Source of the DNA: Paramacrobiotus metropolitanus | Lineage: Eukaryota; Tardigrada; Eutardigrada; Parachela; Macrobiotidae | Length of the DNA stretch: 64,000 nt | Reading direction: 5' to 3' | Assembly (NCBI RefSeq): GCF_019649055.1 | Contig: NW_026570339.1 | Span: 124,001-188,000 of the forward strand | Shown here: positions 25,401 through 38,049 of the stretch, piece by piece | How the letters are laid out: every line of letters begins with the position of its first letter | Position numbering within the stretch: the stretch's first letter is position 1 | Notes under the pieces: model-generated | The model's database searches: none | Seen by the model: only the letters and a program-made list of their open reading frames with translations | Told to the model about the DNA's origin: nothing | Position numbers and translations under genes: made by a program

Positions 25401-26553
25401 ATGGACGTCGTGTGGCATGGGGGAGCCGAGTTTGTGTATGCATACACGAGCGCCGACCAAATCGGTCGTGGGGGCTTTGGCACAGTCTTCCGAGCCCGGA
25501 TAACCGTGCCGGACCTGGCTGGAGACGGGCCGGCGGTGGCCGATGGGATGGTGGTGAAGAAGACCAGGATTCGCACGCGGAATGCCAATCAGGGCCTACC
25601 GGCGGCCAACGCTCAGCGCTACACCGCGCTGCTGCAACTGCAGCACACCAACATCGTCCGCTACTGGAAGATCACCGCCCAAGCTGAAGGGCCGGATGCT
25701 CTTTCCGTGGAGTTCGCCATGCCCTTTTGCAGCGGTAGGTGTACGAAGGCGCTGGCTGTGCGAAGAATCACGTACTGTACATAATAATAACTATAATGTA
25801 GTATATTGCACGCGTACTGAACGCGATGGAGCGTAAATGCCGGTGTGGTGAAACGATGCTGCTCGTTTGCTAGGAGGAGACCTGCGTGTAAAATGCGTGA
25901 CCTGCAGAAGAGCGGGACGAGCGGGGATACGGAGCGTCTATACGGATACGTCCGGCAACTGGCCACTGGCCTGCTCTTCCTGCACGAGAACCATTTCGTT
26001 CACTGCGACTTGAAGCCTGCCAACGTGTTCATCCAGGTCCAGGGGGCAATTCAAGCGGGAAGCCAGGAGGTGCTGGTCATCGGCGATCTGGATGACAGCC
26101 TGTTCCTGGGGGATCCTCCGGCCGCGGTGGCGGACGTCGGGCGCCGAGAAGGAACTCGCCGGTGGGCCAGTCCCGAGCTGCTGCGCCACGCCATGGACGT
26201 GCGGCCGGGCGACGACGAACTGGTGCTGCGCAAGCCGGACCAGATGACGGATATTTTCAGTTTTGCCTGCATTGTCCTCCGACTGGCGGTGCTTTTTTAT
26301 GCTCCGCAGCACGTGGAGCTGCTGACCAACGAAAAGGGCGACTTCCGCTCGACGGAGCCGGAGAATATGGAGGCCGGGTGATCGCGGTTGCGCCCTGTTA
26401 GTGGCAGAGGGATACCTCCTCGTTGTACCGGATTCCCTTCCGCTCCCTATCCAACAACTGCTCCATCAGTGCCTAACTTTTGACCCGCATCAGCGCATCT
26501 CGGCTAACCAGGTGCTGCAGATTGTCACAGCAAATACGTTTCACACGGCCTAG
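25401..26553 (+). CDS. Type-B kinase-like protein, probably damaged
   Basis: Exon 1 (25401-25734, 334 nt, phase 1) carries GRGGFGTVF and MVVKKTRI, so the catalytic Lys is present, unlike type A. Exon 2, from about 25874, carries YGYVRQLATGLLFLHEN, HCDLKPANVF, VIGDLDDS for DFG, RWASPELL and DIFSFACIVLRL. With the acceptor expected from its relative, one base is missing before the C-lobe frame. Near 26380 the frame closes, while homology continues in another frame (LLVAEGYLLVVPD, CLTFDPHQRISANQVL) to a TAG at 26551. Two apparent frame changes suggest a young pseudogene, or errors in the assembly. The product of an intact allele would be a small cytosolic kinase. Confidence 0.6.
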
Positions 26554-27080
26554 TTACCTACGACTAACGTTTGCGTCAACATGTTTACTTCACGTGGCCA
26601 ACCGCCTACTGTAGGCTAGTACTCACTCAGTACTGTATAAGTATGGCACAGCAGCAGTACCGATACTGCACTTTTACTTGCTGCTATAATTATGTAGCCG
26701 GTAGTTCTAAGCCGTGTTGTGTTTAGCTTTTTGTAATATAACTGTTAATAGGAAGTTATTCTCCTCACAGTACGTCACGTACCTTTGTGTTGTGTACTGG
26801 AAGTCGTAATCATTTTGTAAGTAACGTACTACTGTATGTTCGGGCCAATCCCATGCTGTGCAATTAAAATACAGCACTGTTCGCACACAACAGGAGAAAA
26901 CGAGGCTTGCTTGATTGTTTCTTTTTGGACTGACCACACACCTGCGTGGCAGAAACATTCTATGAACGACGAGAAACCATTCCAACCATTTTTTTCCTGG
27001 TATATCGCTTTTTATTGGATTTTACCAACACGCACTTTACAGCAATGGGAATGGAACAGTTATAACATGGGCAGTAATTA
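26554..27080. other. Intergenic, nothing recognised
   Basis: A 92-codon minus frame at 26707-26985 has no known motif. Confidence 0.4.
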
Positions 27081-27320
27081 TCACAAAAACAATATTTCAT
27101 TGAATTTATTCGCTCCTTCCATCGTGCCAAGAACAGAAGCTGCATTTCCGCGTTGAATTTCCAGCGACAGCCGCTGACGCAAATATTCGTGAGAGCGAGG
27201 TTCACCAGTGTATTGCTGTAAGCGCTTACCCAATTCTTTAACGATGGCTATGGCAGAAGGTCCCCACGGGCCCATTGTTTCAAACGCTATCGGGCAAAAT
27301 ATGTACCGTCCAACCAGATT
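27081..27320 (-). mobile_element. LINE C-terminal domain relic
   Basis: Reads GRYIFCPIAFETMGPWGP, then YLRQRLSLEIQRGNAASVLG, stopping at 27081. It aligns with 19489-19726 and is cut short by an upstream stop. Confidence 0.7.
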
Positions 27321-30167
27321 CTAATCATGGTCATCACCGAACATAGTGTCAATTGTGAGCGCAAAACACACGTTAACAACGTTGTATTCATAAACTAAAC
27401 ATGTGTACTGTGATTCTCAAGGCATTCTTAAACGTTAACAGCACTGATCACCGAATCGGATTCGCGATTTGCAGTATTGTAGAAAACGGGAGCACGATTC
27501 ACCTGGGTCATCCGGCCACCGCGAATACCAGTACGGCAGTACCAGATGGACTTGTCATACAAGACAGAACAGCTTATTGCACAGGACACGAAGCTTTATT
27601 GATGGCGACTTGCTGCAGTCCCGTAATGTCGTTTGGCTGTGTACTGCGTGCATAGAAGTATCAAGTATATATACTGGCATTGCTTGCAACCGTTACAGAA
27701 TCATTTCGGCCAACATTCATTTGGGCAAGTGGACATTTCGGTCATGTTAGGTCTTCTCAGGTTTCAGGTTTTCTTAGGTTTCTTGGGTTTCTTAGGTTTC
27801 TTAGGTTATTCTTTCTTATGTAATTCTCAGTTTTCTTCAAGTTTTCTGGCCCTTATGCGGTTTAATACAATTAAGCATTACGCGGAGATGTGCAATAATA
27901 TAATATGTGCTTCCGTCATGCCCGCTTTTTCTTGATCTTTGCAAGCGGAAATCGCAGCTGCGTAGGTTAACCTTGCGTTCGTTCCCCATAAAACTGAATG
28001 ATTCCTCTGAGCGCGGATTAAACAATTCCAAGAGTGTGATATGGCAGTAGTACATACTCGTACCGTAGTAAAGCGGTCCTATTATTTTAATCGTAAGTAT
28101 CGTACTTCCGACCAGTGTACGTATGCACTATGCAGGTATTTTCCTGATCGAAGAACAACAAAAGGGAGACTGCTGTAAGAGTCCCCATCCTGTGGCCTGC
28201 AAGGTACGTTGTCGCCATGGGTGTGAGAAGGTTGTATCTGTACAGCAGCGCCGTGCTGAACAGCGATCTCTATGGGAAGGAAGTACGAAATCAATGAGTT
28301 AAAATTCGCCTGCATAAGCAATACTAGCGGTGGTTGCGAACCACATTATTGCACGAGCGCGAGCGCCAACACCACTGAAAAATGGTATTGGGATTGTGGA
28401 AATGGAAAAGCGTGACGTCGCTCTTCGTGGCTTCAGACAAATTTTATGCTCTTGACGAAGACTTATTGCAGCACCTCGCGCTTCGCGCTCGGTGCAAAAT
28501 ATGTATTATGTACATCACAGTATAGCAGAGTCCTAGGCTCCTGGCTACTCACCAATCACAATTGTAACAGCGGCATGGCGGCCTGTGACCACAGCTTCTG
28601 CTCCTCTTGCACTTGTATATACAAGCCCACCCTCGGCCTACGGCCTCGGTTGGGAGAATGTAGGATTGAATTTTTATTATTGTTTAATTATTTTAAAGGA
28701 TAATAATGATTATTGAACTATTGTTTATCAAACTCTACTGTAATATAATGAACTACTACCCTCTGTTTAACACTCGCACAATTTCTACTGCCGCGCAGGC
28801 GCAATAAATGCTTAAAAAATTCACAGAAAGTTCAGTTTTTATCCTACCTTCTTTAACTACCTATGTATTCCAAGGGAATTTTATTGGCTACAAAACAGCG
28901 TAAGAGAATTCCTTGAAAACGTTGGCGTTGTGACGTTAGAAAACAAAAAAGGGAACCGTGTAGAATCGCACCGTAATCCTGTTTCTTGCATTTACGGAAG
29001 AACAGGATTTTGTTTTCGTATTCTGTCGACGTACGATGTTAGTTTTTGTTATCCTACACAAATTGATTCCTATAGAAGCGTTGGGATAAATTTTCTTTGA
29101 AAACTGGAAGGGAAGTCCCGAAAGAGGGTGACTGTAAAAAAACACTTGTTCCGAGCAGCATTCGTCTCTCCGAACAGATTTTGTCACTGAATGCGCTAAA
29201 TCGCTTGTTGCAACAGCATTTCATCGTTCGGTTTTTCTACGTTGCTCAGTTTTTGATTAAGTTTCGCTGTTTCGCATACTTACATTTCCTCTGGTTAGTT
29301 TTAAGATTTCAGTCATTTTACGTTTGGAAATTTTCAACTACTCGCGAGGTCGACCTCGGAACCACTACATAATGTAATGATTGTGATCTGGCTCATGTGG
29401 CATAATAACTGGATGACGATTTTCGCGTTTATCACGGTTACTTCGCCCTAACAGCACAGTGGAATCCTTCGTTACGATTATGCTCTCTAGTTGGCTCCAG
29501 ATTTTCACGAGAGTATCTCACTTTTTTGAAAAGACATCATATTGTCGACTGCCATAGCGTTGAAGTCGACCCCTTTCTATTTTCTAATCCCAGCTTCTGC
29601 TGGGTTCGAGGATTAACCTGGGCTAGACTGCTGTGTCGATACCTTGTTGTTACCTCAATTTTCCCCACATTATCCTGGACTGCCTTCAGTTATCAGCAGA
29701 CCTCGAAACCTTTCTTGCAGATCTGGGAGTCGACTCCAGTCTCCAGATAGCACGACATCATAGCTGCTATCAAAAGAAAGAACCTGAACACACTTCGAAA
29801 CTGCTGGGGCTGCTAAATCGCTTGTCATTGCATTGAACGTGCTGCAGCATTGGAATTGTAGTTTACCGATGGTGTCAATGATCAGAATGCGTTGAAATCA
29901 AATCGGGTCGACCCAAGCATTTTTAAATTTTTATTGGAATCTAATAAAAGTTAGAATCGTAATGATCAGCCAAGTCCAACATGAAAATTCAAATAGCGAA
30001 GATATTGCAAAATAGAAATTCGAATTTGAATTTAAAATTTGGCGCAAGTGGCTTGATGTCTTGTAATACAGCCGGAAATGGGCGTATTGCGAGATCGTGA
30101 TTGGTGCTGCCCGGCCGGCGCACAGGAAAAGCCGATGTAAATCGAACGTGAAATTGTGCGAGTTTTA
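27321..30167. other. Intergenic, no gene recognised
   Basis: At 27746-27808 there is a short run of GGTTTCTTA-like units. The remaining frames are short and motif-free. Several CG-rich palindromic words occur near 28480 and 28630. Confidence 0.4.
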
Positions 30168-30312
30168 ACCAGCGAAATTCGCTTCCCCTTTGTCTAACCG
30201 GCAAAAATCCCTGCCCTTTTGCCCGACTGGCGGAAATCCCTCCCCCTCTGCGTGACCGGCGAAAATACCTAAAACTCTGTTTAACCGGCCAAAATTCTGT
30301 GTTGCTGTGTCC
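30168..30312. repeat. Five 29-bp tandem repeats
   Basis: Units at 30168, 30197, 30226, 30255 and 30284, each exactly 29 bases and opening ACYRGCVAAAWT. Sequence between units has diverged but the length is kept. Confidence 0.85.
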
Positions 30313-30722
30313 GTTTGCTAAATTTTTTCTTACCGAAATGATTTTATTTTAAAAAACCATCAGAATGCGGAAATTTCCGTCTGTAACAATGACTAAATGC
30401 GTCCGCTTACTAAAATGTTATTAAGTGGGCATGGTTTGTTTTTATTTGATGATCACGCGTGTTAACTGAATAACCGGTTTTCGAGCCAATTATTATAAAT
30501 ACTGAATTTTATTACTATAAATATTGTTATTCATTATTATTATAATTTGTTTATTTCTAATGGTAGTATTTACTATTCCTTATTTCTGAGTATTACCTTT
30601 TTGTTTTCAAAACTGAGTGAAGAACTTTATTTTGTGTTATAGGAATAATATTTATGTTAAAATTATTGGTTATTAAAATTATCGATACAGTAGAACTGTT
30701 ATTTAGTTATATGCTATGCTGT

Positions 30723-31570
30723 GTCAGCAGTTTTCGTTCGACAATATATACATTTCCGCCAATCCAGTAATTACTTTATGATAAACCAATCAGCGAATTT
30801 TGTTTTAGTCATGTTTCGTAATTCGAAGGACGAGAAGATCGAAAAACTAAAGTTGATGGGACAAAATACAGGTTTTTAGTCGTTTTTTCAAGCTGTCGTA
30901 CGAAATTTAGAGCCGAACGGCGAAGGAGAAACGGGAGAAAGTAACCGCGAAGTTAGCTTTGTACATAATAATAATAATGACAATAACACAAAATAATAAG
31001 AGTATAATACTTGATAGCTTTCTAGTTTCTGTACATTTCGATTCATCAGCACGGTAATGCGATAAGTGCTCCTGACCAAACGTATTATTGTACGGCATGT
31101 CGTTATTCAGCGGTTTTCGTTCGAAATTTCCGTTTTTCCGCCAATCCTATTTTAATTTCTAAAAATAAGCCAATCAGCGAAATTCGTTTTGAACGCGTTT
31201 CGTAAATCGGAGAACGAAAAGATCGAAAACCAAAAGACGCAAACTACATGCTTTTAGGCGTTTTTCGATCTATCGTGTAAACATAAGTATGAAACGTTGT
31301 AGGAGGAGATGTTGGCTGAAAAAACGGCTCAGTTAGCTTACGAATTTCCGCCAATCATCTGTTACTTTCTAGTTATCGACCAATCAGCGAAATTCGTTTT
31401 ACAGCCGTTTCGTAAATCGGAGGATAAAAAGATTGAAAAACGAAAGTCGTTGCCGCAAACTAATTGATTTTAGGGATTTTTTGAGTTATCGTGTAAAAAT
31501 TATTGTCGAAGGGTGTAGGAGGAGAAGTTGGCCGAAAAAACGGCTCAGTTAGCTTTGTATAATATATATA
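30723..31570. repeat. Three diverged ~220-bp tandem units
   Basis: Units begin near 30723, 31107 and 31331. Each contains TTCCGCCAATC, CCAATCAGCGAAATTCG, TTTCGTAAATCGGA and a tail ending TCAGTTAGCTT or similar. The first unit carries about 140 bases of unrelated AT-rich sequence at its end. Confidence 0.8.
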
Positions 31571-32037
31571 TAATAAAAATATATATGTACGAGTACATAA
31601 TAATTATTATCTAATCGAAGTCTGAAGAGATTCTTATAATTATCCCCTTGCCTTAACCAGTGCTCGGTTCATTATACTGGCACATCAAGGGGTACCGGTT
31701 ATGACACTCATAAATTCGCAGTAAAACGTTGCACTTGGTAGGCAACTGCAAAAGAAAGAAAACAAAACAGTGTACACAGTTATTTTATGACTTATTTAAC
31801 AAACCTCCCCCAGCTGGACTGAGCAGGGCTGTAATTTATAAAAAGAATTTTAATGATTTTCTCACAACACGAGGAGTTATTATCCTCACAGCCAAATCCT
31901 TAACACAGCTATCTACATTGAAAATGGATTATTTCCTGCTTGGTACGCGTACTCGCACGCATGCAGCCGTTGCACAATTTTCAGCGACACATCTGGCATG
32001 GATATCTGCTGTATCAAGATAAGTTGCCAACACAACG
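31571..32037. other. Intergenic, nothing recognised
   Basis: A 97-codon frame at 31729-32022 (+) has no known motif. This is the 3' flank of kinase copy 3. Confidence 0.4.
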
Positions 32038-35000
32038 TTACCGCGTCGAAGACGTACAGTTTCCGCTGGCTGACGACAAGTGATCCAACAACTGCGCTGC
32101 GGTTATTCTTTGGTCAGCGGCGGTGCACAGGCATTGGCGAATGCCGGCAGTTAGCTCGGCAGGTATATATATCGACGCGCAAGTAGGGTCGACGGGAATG
32201 AAGCCCTGCATAACCGCCGCTGAGAAAGCCATATTCTTGAGGCTTCGATCCGCACCGCGTACTTGTCCGCTGACCGGATGCCGCAGTATTTCGCAGTAGT
32301 CGCCCGTTACAGCGCGCACCAGCTGCAGCAGGATACAGCCCGCACTCCACAGGTCCGTGGCGGGGCCGGGCAGCCGCGGCCACGTGAAGCGCGTCACCAT
32401 CGGTCCCCTGGCCGCCAGCATTTCCGGCGACATGTAGCGCTCGCTGCCGCGGGAATGTTTGCCGCTCAGCGAACTGACACTGCAGCGTTGCACGGTCGCC
32501 AGACTGTCCCAGTCGGCAATACGCAGACTAGTCTCGCTCTGGTCCTGGGCGCTGGACACATCGACGAGCACGTTTTCCGGCTTCAAATCGCCGTGCGTTA
32601 TGCCCTTCTCATGCAGGAACGCCAGTCCGTCAGCGAAGTCCAGGGCGTGGCTGATGGCACTGCGCACATCCAGAAGGATTCCGCTGTCCTTCACCCTCTC
32701 CAGCTTCGTCTGCAAGTTCCCACCTACAATCCATTACCAGATCAATTGTACAATTTTCTTCAACAGCATTAGTTAATGACCAGAAAGTGGGAACGGCAAA
32801 ACCGTCCGCCACGAAGGTCACGTGCGAACGACAAGGGACGCTCCAAAAGTAAGTTTCGTATTTTGCCTCCCTGCAATCTGAAGTACAGCCCTGCTACGCC
32901 AAGTTGGGACAGTAACAAAAATTTGTCATCTACGGCCGTTGATATCAAAACTTTTAATGTAATTTTTTTATGATAGATTATGATCAGTAGAAACTTTCTA
33001 AAATATGTTTCTATGCAAAAAGCTACCATGCCGGGAACGGGTGCAAAAGTTTCACCTTCAATTTTTCCAAAAAACACGCACTGCTTACTAAAAAAATTAT
33101 CATGTTCAATCAATAATAGTTTAAATATTCTGGATAATTGAAAACTTCCAATTGGTATTACGATTTACTAATGGTCCCTTCCTAACATCTGTCTAAGCAG
33201 TAACATCTTCCCCAAAGCGATCCGCGCACTAGGCAACCACATTCTTCGGTAGGTAGTTACTAGGTACCTTTTAACATACAAGTCTATGGGTGACAGATCT
33301 TCCTTCGAGCTCACCCAGCGGACTGATCGCGTAAGGCTCTTTCGTTTAACCGTCCCAGATACCTTGTCGGTCACTGAAAAGATTTAAAAAAGGTTCGCAC
33401 AAAAATAATGATTGGGGATTTTACGAGAGTTGCCGATATTAGCAGTTCACAAGTGACCCTTACCCCATCCCCTTAATTTGCCCCTGTCTCCCTAGTCCCT
33501 ACCGGCGTGCCATGAGATTCCGATTTTGGTACTGCCAGAAAAGCGCAACAAAAAGTTATACTAGAAAAGTGCGAAAAGCGACACTAGACGACAAAAAAGA
33601 ATATTTTAGAATTTATTTTCTAAAGTGTCCCAACTTGGAGTAGCAGGCCTGTAATATACAACTGTTATATTTTTTGTTAAATAAGCAATTATGTAAACTA
33701 ACCAGGAAAATAAGAATCAAGTTGTTTTGATGAAAAACGGGAGAAAGGAGAAATAAAATGTTAATTAAAATATTAATTCTAACTTCTAAGTGTTCGCAGG
33801 CTTTGCGCGAAAATGCTAGTTTCGGATCCTTTTACTTTCTAGAACGTTTTCGGTTATTTCGGGTTGAGTTTTGATTAATCTGCACGGATGTGCTTTGCGC
33901 CTATAATTATACAGTAAGTCGACTTTGAGTACCTTTATATTGCAGCGATAGAAGTGTACAGGCATAAGAGTAATAAGACCATCCAGTTATAATTATTGTA
34001 TGATTCATCATTACGCTATGAATTCTCTTTACTTTACCGGCTAGCTGTCCTTCTTTACATTTTTTACAATTCAATTCTTGTCTCAGATTGCTATAGCTGG
34101 GATCCGCTTGTTAAACTCTTGCCCAAACTTGCTCCCTGTCTGGCATTGTTCTTGTCATTAAACATGCCGTGAACGTTAACTTCCGTTGTTACGGACCTTA
34201 CGGTCAGTAATTGTGTTACGTCAGAAAGAGCGTCCTCGGCCAGCATCGTTGCCGGCCGTGCCATCTTTTATCCCAAGAGCCCACACAACATCGTGGTACG
34301 GTCAACACGCCAACCCACTCTAGAACAGCAGCCAGATCGGCTGCTGTTACAATATCTATTTAGATATACGCCAGTAAACAGTAAACTGCACTATCTGTAC
34401 TTCGAAGTAAGCATTGTATCTGTAGAGCGGCACGAGTAATGCGTAACTTGTAACTACGTATGAAGAACAACAAAGCCTCATCCAGTTTATTACATCCATC
34501 CAGAATTCCATCGAAAGTTTCGTTGAGATCTTATCAAGTCTTCTTGTATCTTAGTTGTTACGACTCTATCCCGTCTGCAACTACCGAGTACCACTACAGA
34601 CTACAGAATAACAGAATAGCATACAAGTAAGCAAAAAAAAAAAATCCATTTTTGATTTGTCAGTAGAGTAGGTTAAAGACTTGTATAGCATGTTTCAGTT
34701 TCTCCAAACCAAAGATCAGACAAGCAGACCATGCATGGTGTGTCGGGCCCAGGTCCGACACAGAGTATTGTCGTATACAACATCCCAGTTACTTAATCGG
34801 GAGGAGGCTGGATGAAGTGTGTTATCACTATTATATGCTAAAATAATGTACTGCGTGATTTAGCTTTTAACCAATGTTGTTTATTTATTTATTGTTTATT
34901 GAACGGCAGGCAGGTAACCCATTAAAAGCTAGGATCGAAATCTAGCATGGGAATTTAAACCTGGCTTAAACCGAATTTAAACCATCATTTGTGTAACCCA

Positions 35001-35393
35001 ACAAAAACACTCGATCACTTGATTATCGCTAATATTCCTAGGTGGTCTTCAGGTCTTACCAGGATAATAGTCCATCATGAATTCAATGGTCGCCGCTCCA
35101 ATATTGGGAATGATGGTGATTTGATGGTAGTCCACCAAGTGGTTGTGTTTGAGCTGGAGCATCGTGTGGAATCTCTCCTGCAGCTTGGCGTAGTTGTCCG
35201 GGTTGTCGAGAAATGCCTGCTCCATGACACTGAAGCACCTCACAGCCACAACGTCCGCCCCGACATAATTACCGCGCTGCGTAATCTTGGCGGTGCAAGT
35301 GTTGCCGAAGCTGCCTTGTCCGATGAAGCCACTGTCATCGTACCGATACTGACATGTGCTGCCAAATCGCACGCTGTGCCGTGGCATCGACAT
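32038..35393 (-). CDS. Type-A kinase-like protein, copy 3
   Basis: Exon 1 is 35060-35393 (334 nt) and exon 2 is 32038-32723, joined in phase 1 across a 2336-base intron. Exon 1 has GQGSFGNTC, where the loop valine is changed, and VVAVRCF (Arg for Lys). Exon 2 has HGDLKPENVLVD, IADWDSLATV, YMSPEMLA and DLWSAGCILLQLV, and ends with a short Ser/Thr tail. The reading frame is complete, the best preserved with copy 1. The long intron shows no coding domain. That three copies keep the same Lys-to-Arg change while staying open argues the change is functional in the family. Confidence 0.8.
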
Positions 35394-35674
35394 TACATTA
35401 AATTAATGTTGGTGTTGCCAGTCTTGCAGAAACGTCCGCTTCCCATGCAACGTGCTAATGGCGGAATAGTTACACAGCTGCTTCGTGGTCAGCTAATTTC
35501 GCTCCGTTCATCAGTCACAGACACAGACAGTCATTACAGTATCATCAGACTGCGCACTTGGAAGATCACGTCACGGGGAGCCCACTAAAAATTAATATGA
35601 TTGTGAATAGTCAAGTCTACAGCTTCGTTCCTGCAAGTTTACAACCAGCGGCTGACTGGCTGTATTGTGCGGTA

Positions 35675-35725
35675 CACGCTTGCCAGTTGCCGGCGATTGC
35701 GAGCCGTCGGAAGCATGCGCGAATT
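35675..35725 (-). promoter_or_regulatory. Conserved upstream block of type-A kinase-like genes
   Basis: On the minus strand it reads CGCATGCTTCCGACGG then CAATCGCCGGCAACTGG, about 285-330 bases before the start at 35393. Matches the blocks at 5130 and 17139. Confidence 0.5.
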
Positions 35726-37292
35726 CTACAAGTATCTCGTCAAATCATTCATAAGACTACAGTACTTTTATAGAATCTGATAGTAATGCGTACAGATACC
35801 TTGTGCAGTACTTTTCATAGCACTGCTCGTACCATACGTACAATACATGAACCGTACGCGTACAGTCAACGGTCAATTAATTAATTATGAAGTGATCGAT
35901 TCTAAGATATCAGCGTTGCTTGTCAGGCAGATACTTAGGACTGTCAAATATCAGCAGCCCGCTTGTATCTGCGGCACGACTGCTGCGCACGTATCGGTAA
36001 CTCATTTTTCCGCTATGACTAAGAGAAAAAAATTGAAACATTTCCCCACCACTGATAACGCATACTCGTACACTCGTACACTCGTAGAAATAAACACCAA
36101 ATCCGACAGCACCGTGAATTCTGCATTAAATCTGCCTTCAGTGCCATTCACTACCATGGACAACGCAACACAACAAGCGCAAACTTATTAAGAAAACTAA
36201 CTTCACATAGCTTAATGACATGTAATTATTTTTTTTTTCATGTTTAATAAATTTGCTAATTAGGCGCTAAAAAAACCAGGTGCGAAATTACTAATCAGAT
36301 GCAGATTCGCTAATTAATTAGCTGCTAAATGTGCCAATTATAATTAGGCGTCAATGACTCTAGTTAGTTCATCAAATTTTCGCTCAATTACTAATTACTA
36401 GGTTAATTAATTAAACCTTATTATCTTAAACCTTAAACTTAATGACGAACAGTAAGTACAGCGTTATTACATACAGTTTAATTTAATGCAGCCTGGATCA
36501 CTACGAACGTTTATTAGCAGCGCAGGATAATTTAAAAGAGTTGACAAGCGTTCATGAATGTGAGCGCGAATTATAAAACCGAGCTCAACAGCTCGGTTTT
36601 CTAATTCAGCAACTGATTCTCCATCTGACCAATGCGCGCGGCGTTATCAATGAATCTGCTTGACTCACAAATCAGTGCGTGAATTGTTGCGCACTCGAGA
36701 GTTTTGACCTGGATACAATTCGCATCAGAGTCCCAACACGTAGTATATTTGACAGCAACTACTGTATCGTTTTAATACAACGCTTTTATACAGAGTGCGA
36801 TATCACCATTGCCAGTTGTAACAGACTCACACTTATCAGCATAATAATTATTATAAAATTTATATCTTGCATACCGGGTTATAATAATATAATTACACAA
36901 GTACAGTTATTATCGAACGAGTTTAAATGTCTTCTTTTTACAATTTGGACAAAATGGTGAACCTTTGGTTCAGTGTAAAAACCATGTCCATGCATATGTG
37001 CCTTTCCATTCAAAGGTTGAAGAAGATCCGTTGATAACGAGACTTTTGGTGCACCTGAATGCATTTAAACTTTGTGGAATTTTCTTGCAGCCATAACTCC
37101 CTAAGCTGATGTTGCGCGCACAAACGATTTTCACGCCTGCGTGTAGAAATCATCTGGCTACAGAATTTGTCATAAAACAAAGCAAAAAGCTGTCTGGGAG
37201 TGTGCGAATTTGAGTGTTCGTGCACACACAGGACTTTGGTGCCAACTGCCATGTTAAATTGTTATGTACCGGGCCACTTATAATTCCCTTAA
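35726..37292. other. Intergenic, no gene recognised
   Basis: AT-rich. Frames at 35847-36191 and 37010-37252 carry no motif. Contains the hairpin at 36575-36600. Confidence 0.4.
36575..36600. repeat. Perfect 11-bp hairpin
   Basis: AAAACCGAGCT, loop CAAC, AGCTCGGTTTT. It looks like a terminator stem but lies in animal-type DNA with no nearby transcript. Confidence 0.6.
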
Positions 37293-38049
37293 CACTTCGT
37301 TGACTAGCATGGTTACTCACACCACAACCGGCCTTATTAAATCACTAACTAATTTCAAAAAAATAATTTTACAGCAAATTTTGGGCTGTGTGAGTGAAAA
37401 AACGTCTAGTTTCCAATGGTACTCTTTACAACACACCCAATGCAGCCGGAAGTCCAGAACTGGGATGGTGGAAGTCACCATCTTTTTGGGACACTCACAT
37501 TCAAGCTGTTACAGCGCTCGATTGCGCAAATGAAAGATGTCGAAAAATTCAGGCCATGTACTGAACACTATTAGCACGCTACTGTAAAATTTTGAGCGAT
37601 GTATGTGTTGCCGATGGCTTACAAAAAATTCGGGCGCATTGGGAGGTTTGGGAAGACTGCCCAATGATGCCGCTGTTCGACTGATAGGCATACATGGAAA
37701 ACGACCAGAGCAGCTAACAATCAGGTGCGCGCGCATACCGCTAGGGCAATAAAAGGTTGAATCCGGGTCAGCGTAGACCAAGCAAAGACAATAGCTGCGG
37801 AGCCATGCGATCAATTAGCAGATAAGCAGAACATCTCATTAAAAGATGTTCCCAAGTTCTTTCATCGCCAGTAAATCTGGCGCAGATGCGAGTGTATTTC
37901 TTTTGTCTTAATGCTCGATGTTATTGGTCAAACCTCTTTAAAACAAAAAGAATGACTGGTTAGAAGATCTTAATGACCAATAGGATGCTTCTGGTGACTT
38001 CCACCAAGAAAGTCAGCCGCGTTGCTCAAAACTGCTAGTCAACGAAGTG
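37293..38049. mobile_element. TTAA-flanked non-autonomous DNA transposon
   Basis: Termini are 17-bp exact inverted repeats (CACTTCGTTGACTAGCA), each bordered outside by TTAA (37289-37292 and 38050-38053). The length is 757 bp with no transposase frame. TTAA target duplication is the hallmark of the piggyBac superfamily, so this is probably a piggyBac-type MITE. The superfamily is inferred from the termini only. Confidence 0.65.

Noticed and set aside
27746-27808. GGTTTCTTA units as telomere-type repeat
   Set aside because: Too few and irregular, and surrounded by ordinary sequence.
29595-29625. GGGTTCGAGGATTAACC as a tRNA T-arm
   Set aside because: No acceptor stem or anticodon arm can be folded around it. 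No tRNA was found in the window.
36575-36600. Hairpin as a bacterial-type terminator
   Set aside because: The window is clearly animal nuclear DNA with spliceosomal introns and no operon nearby.
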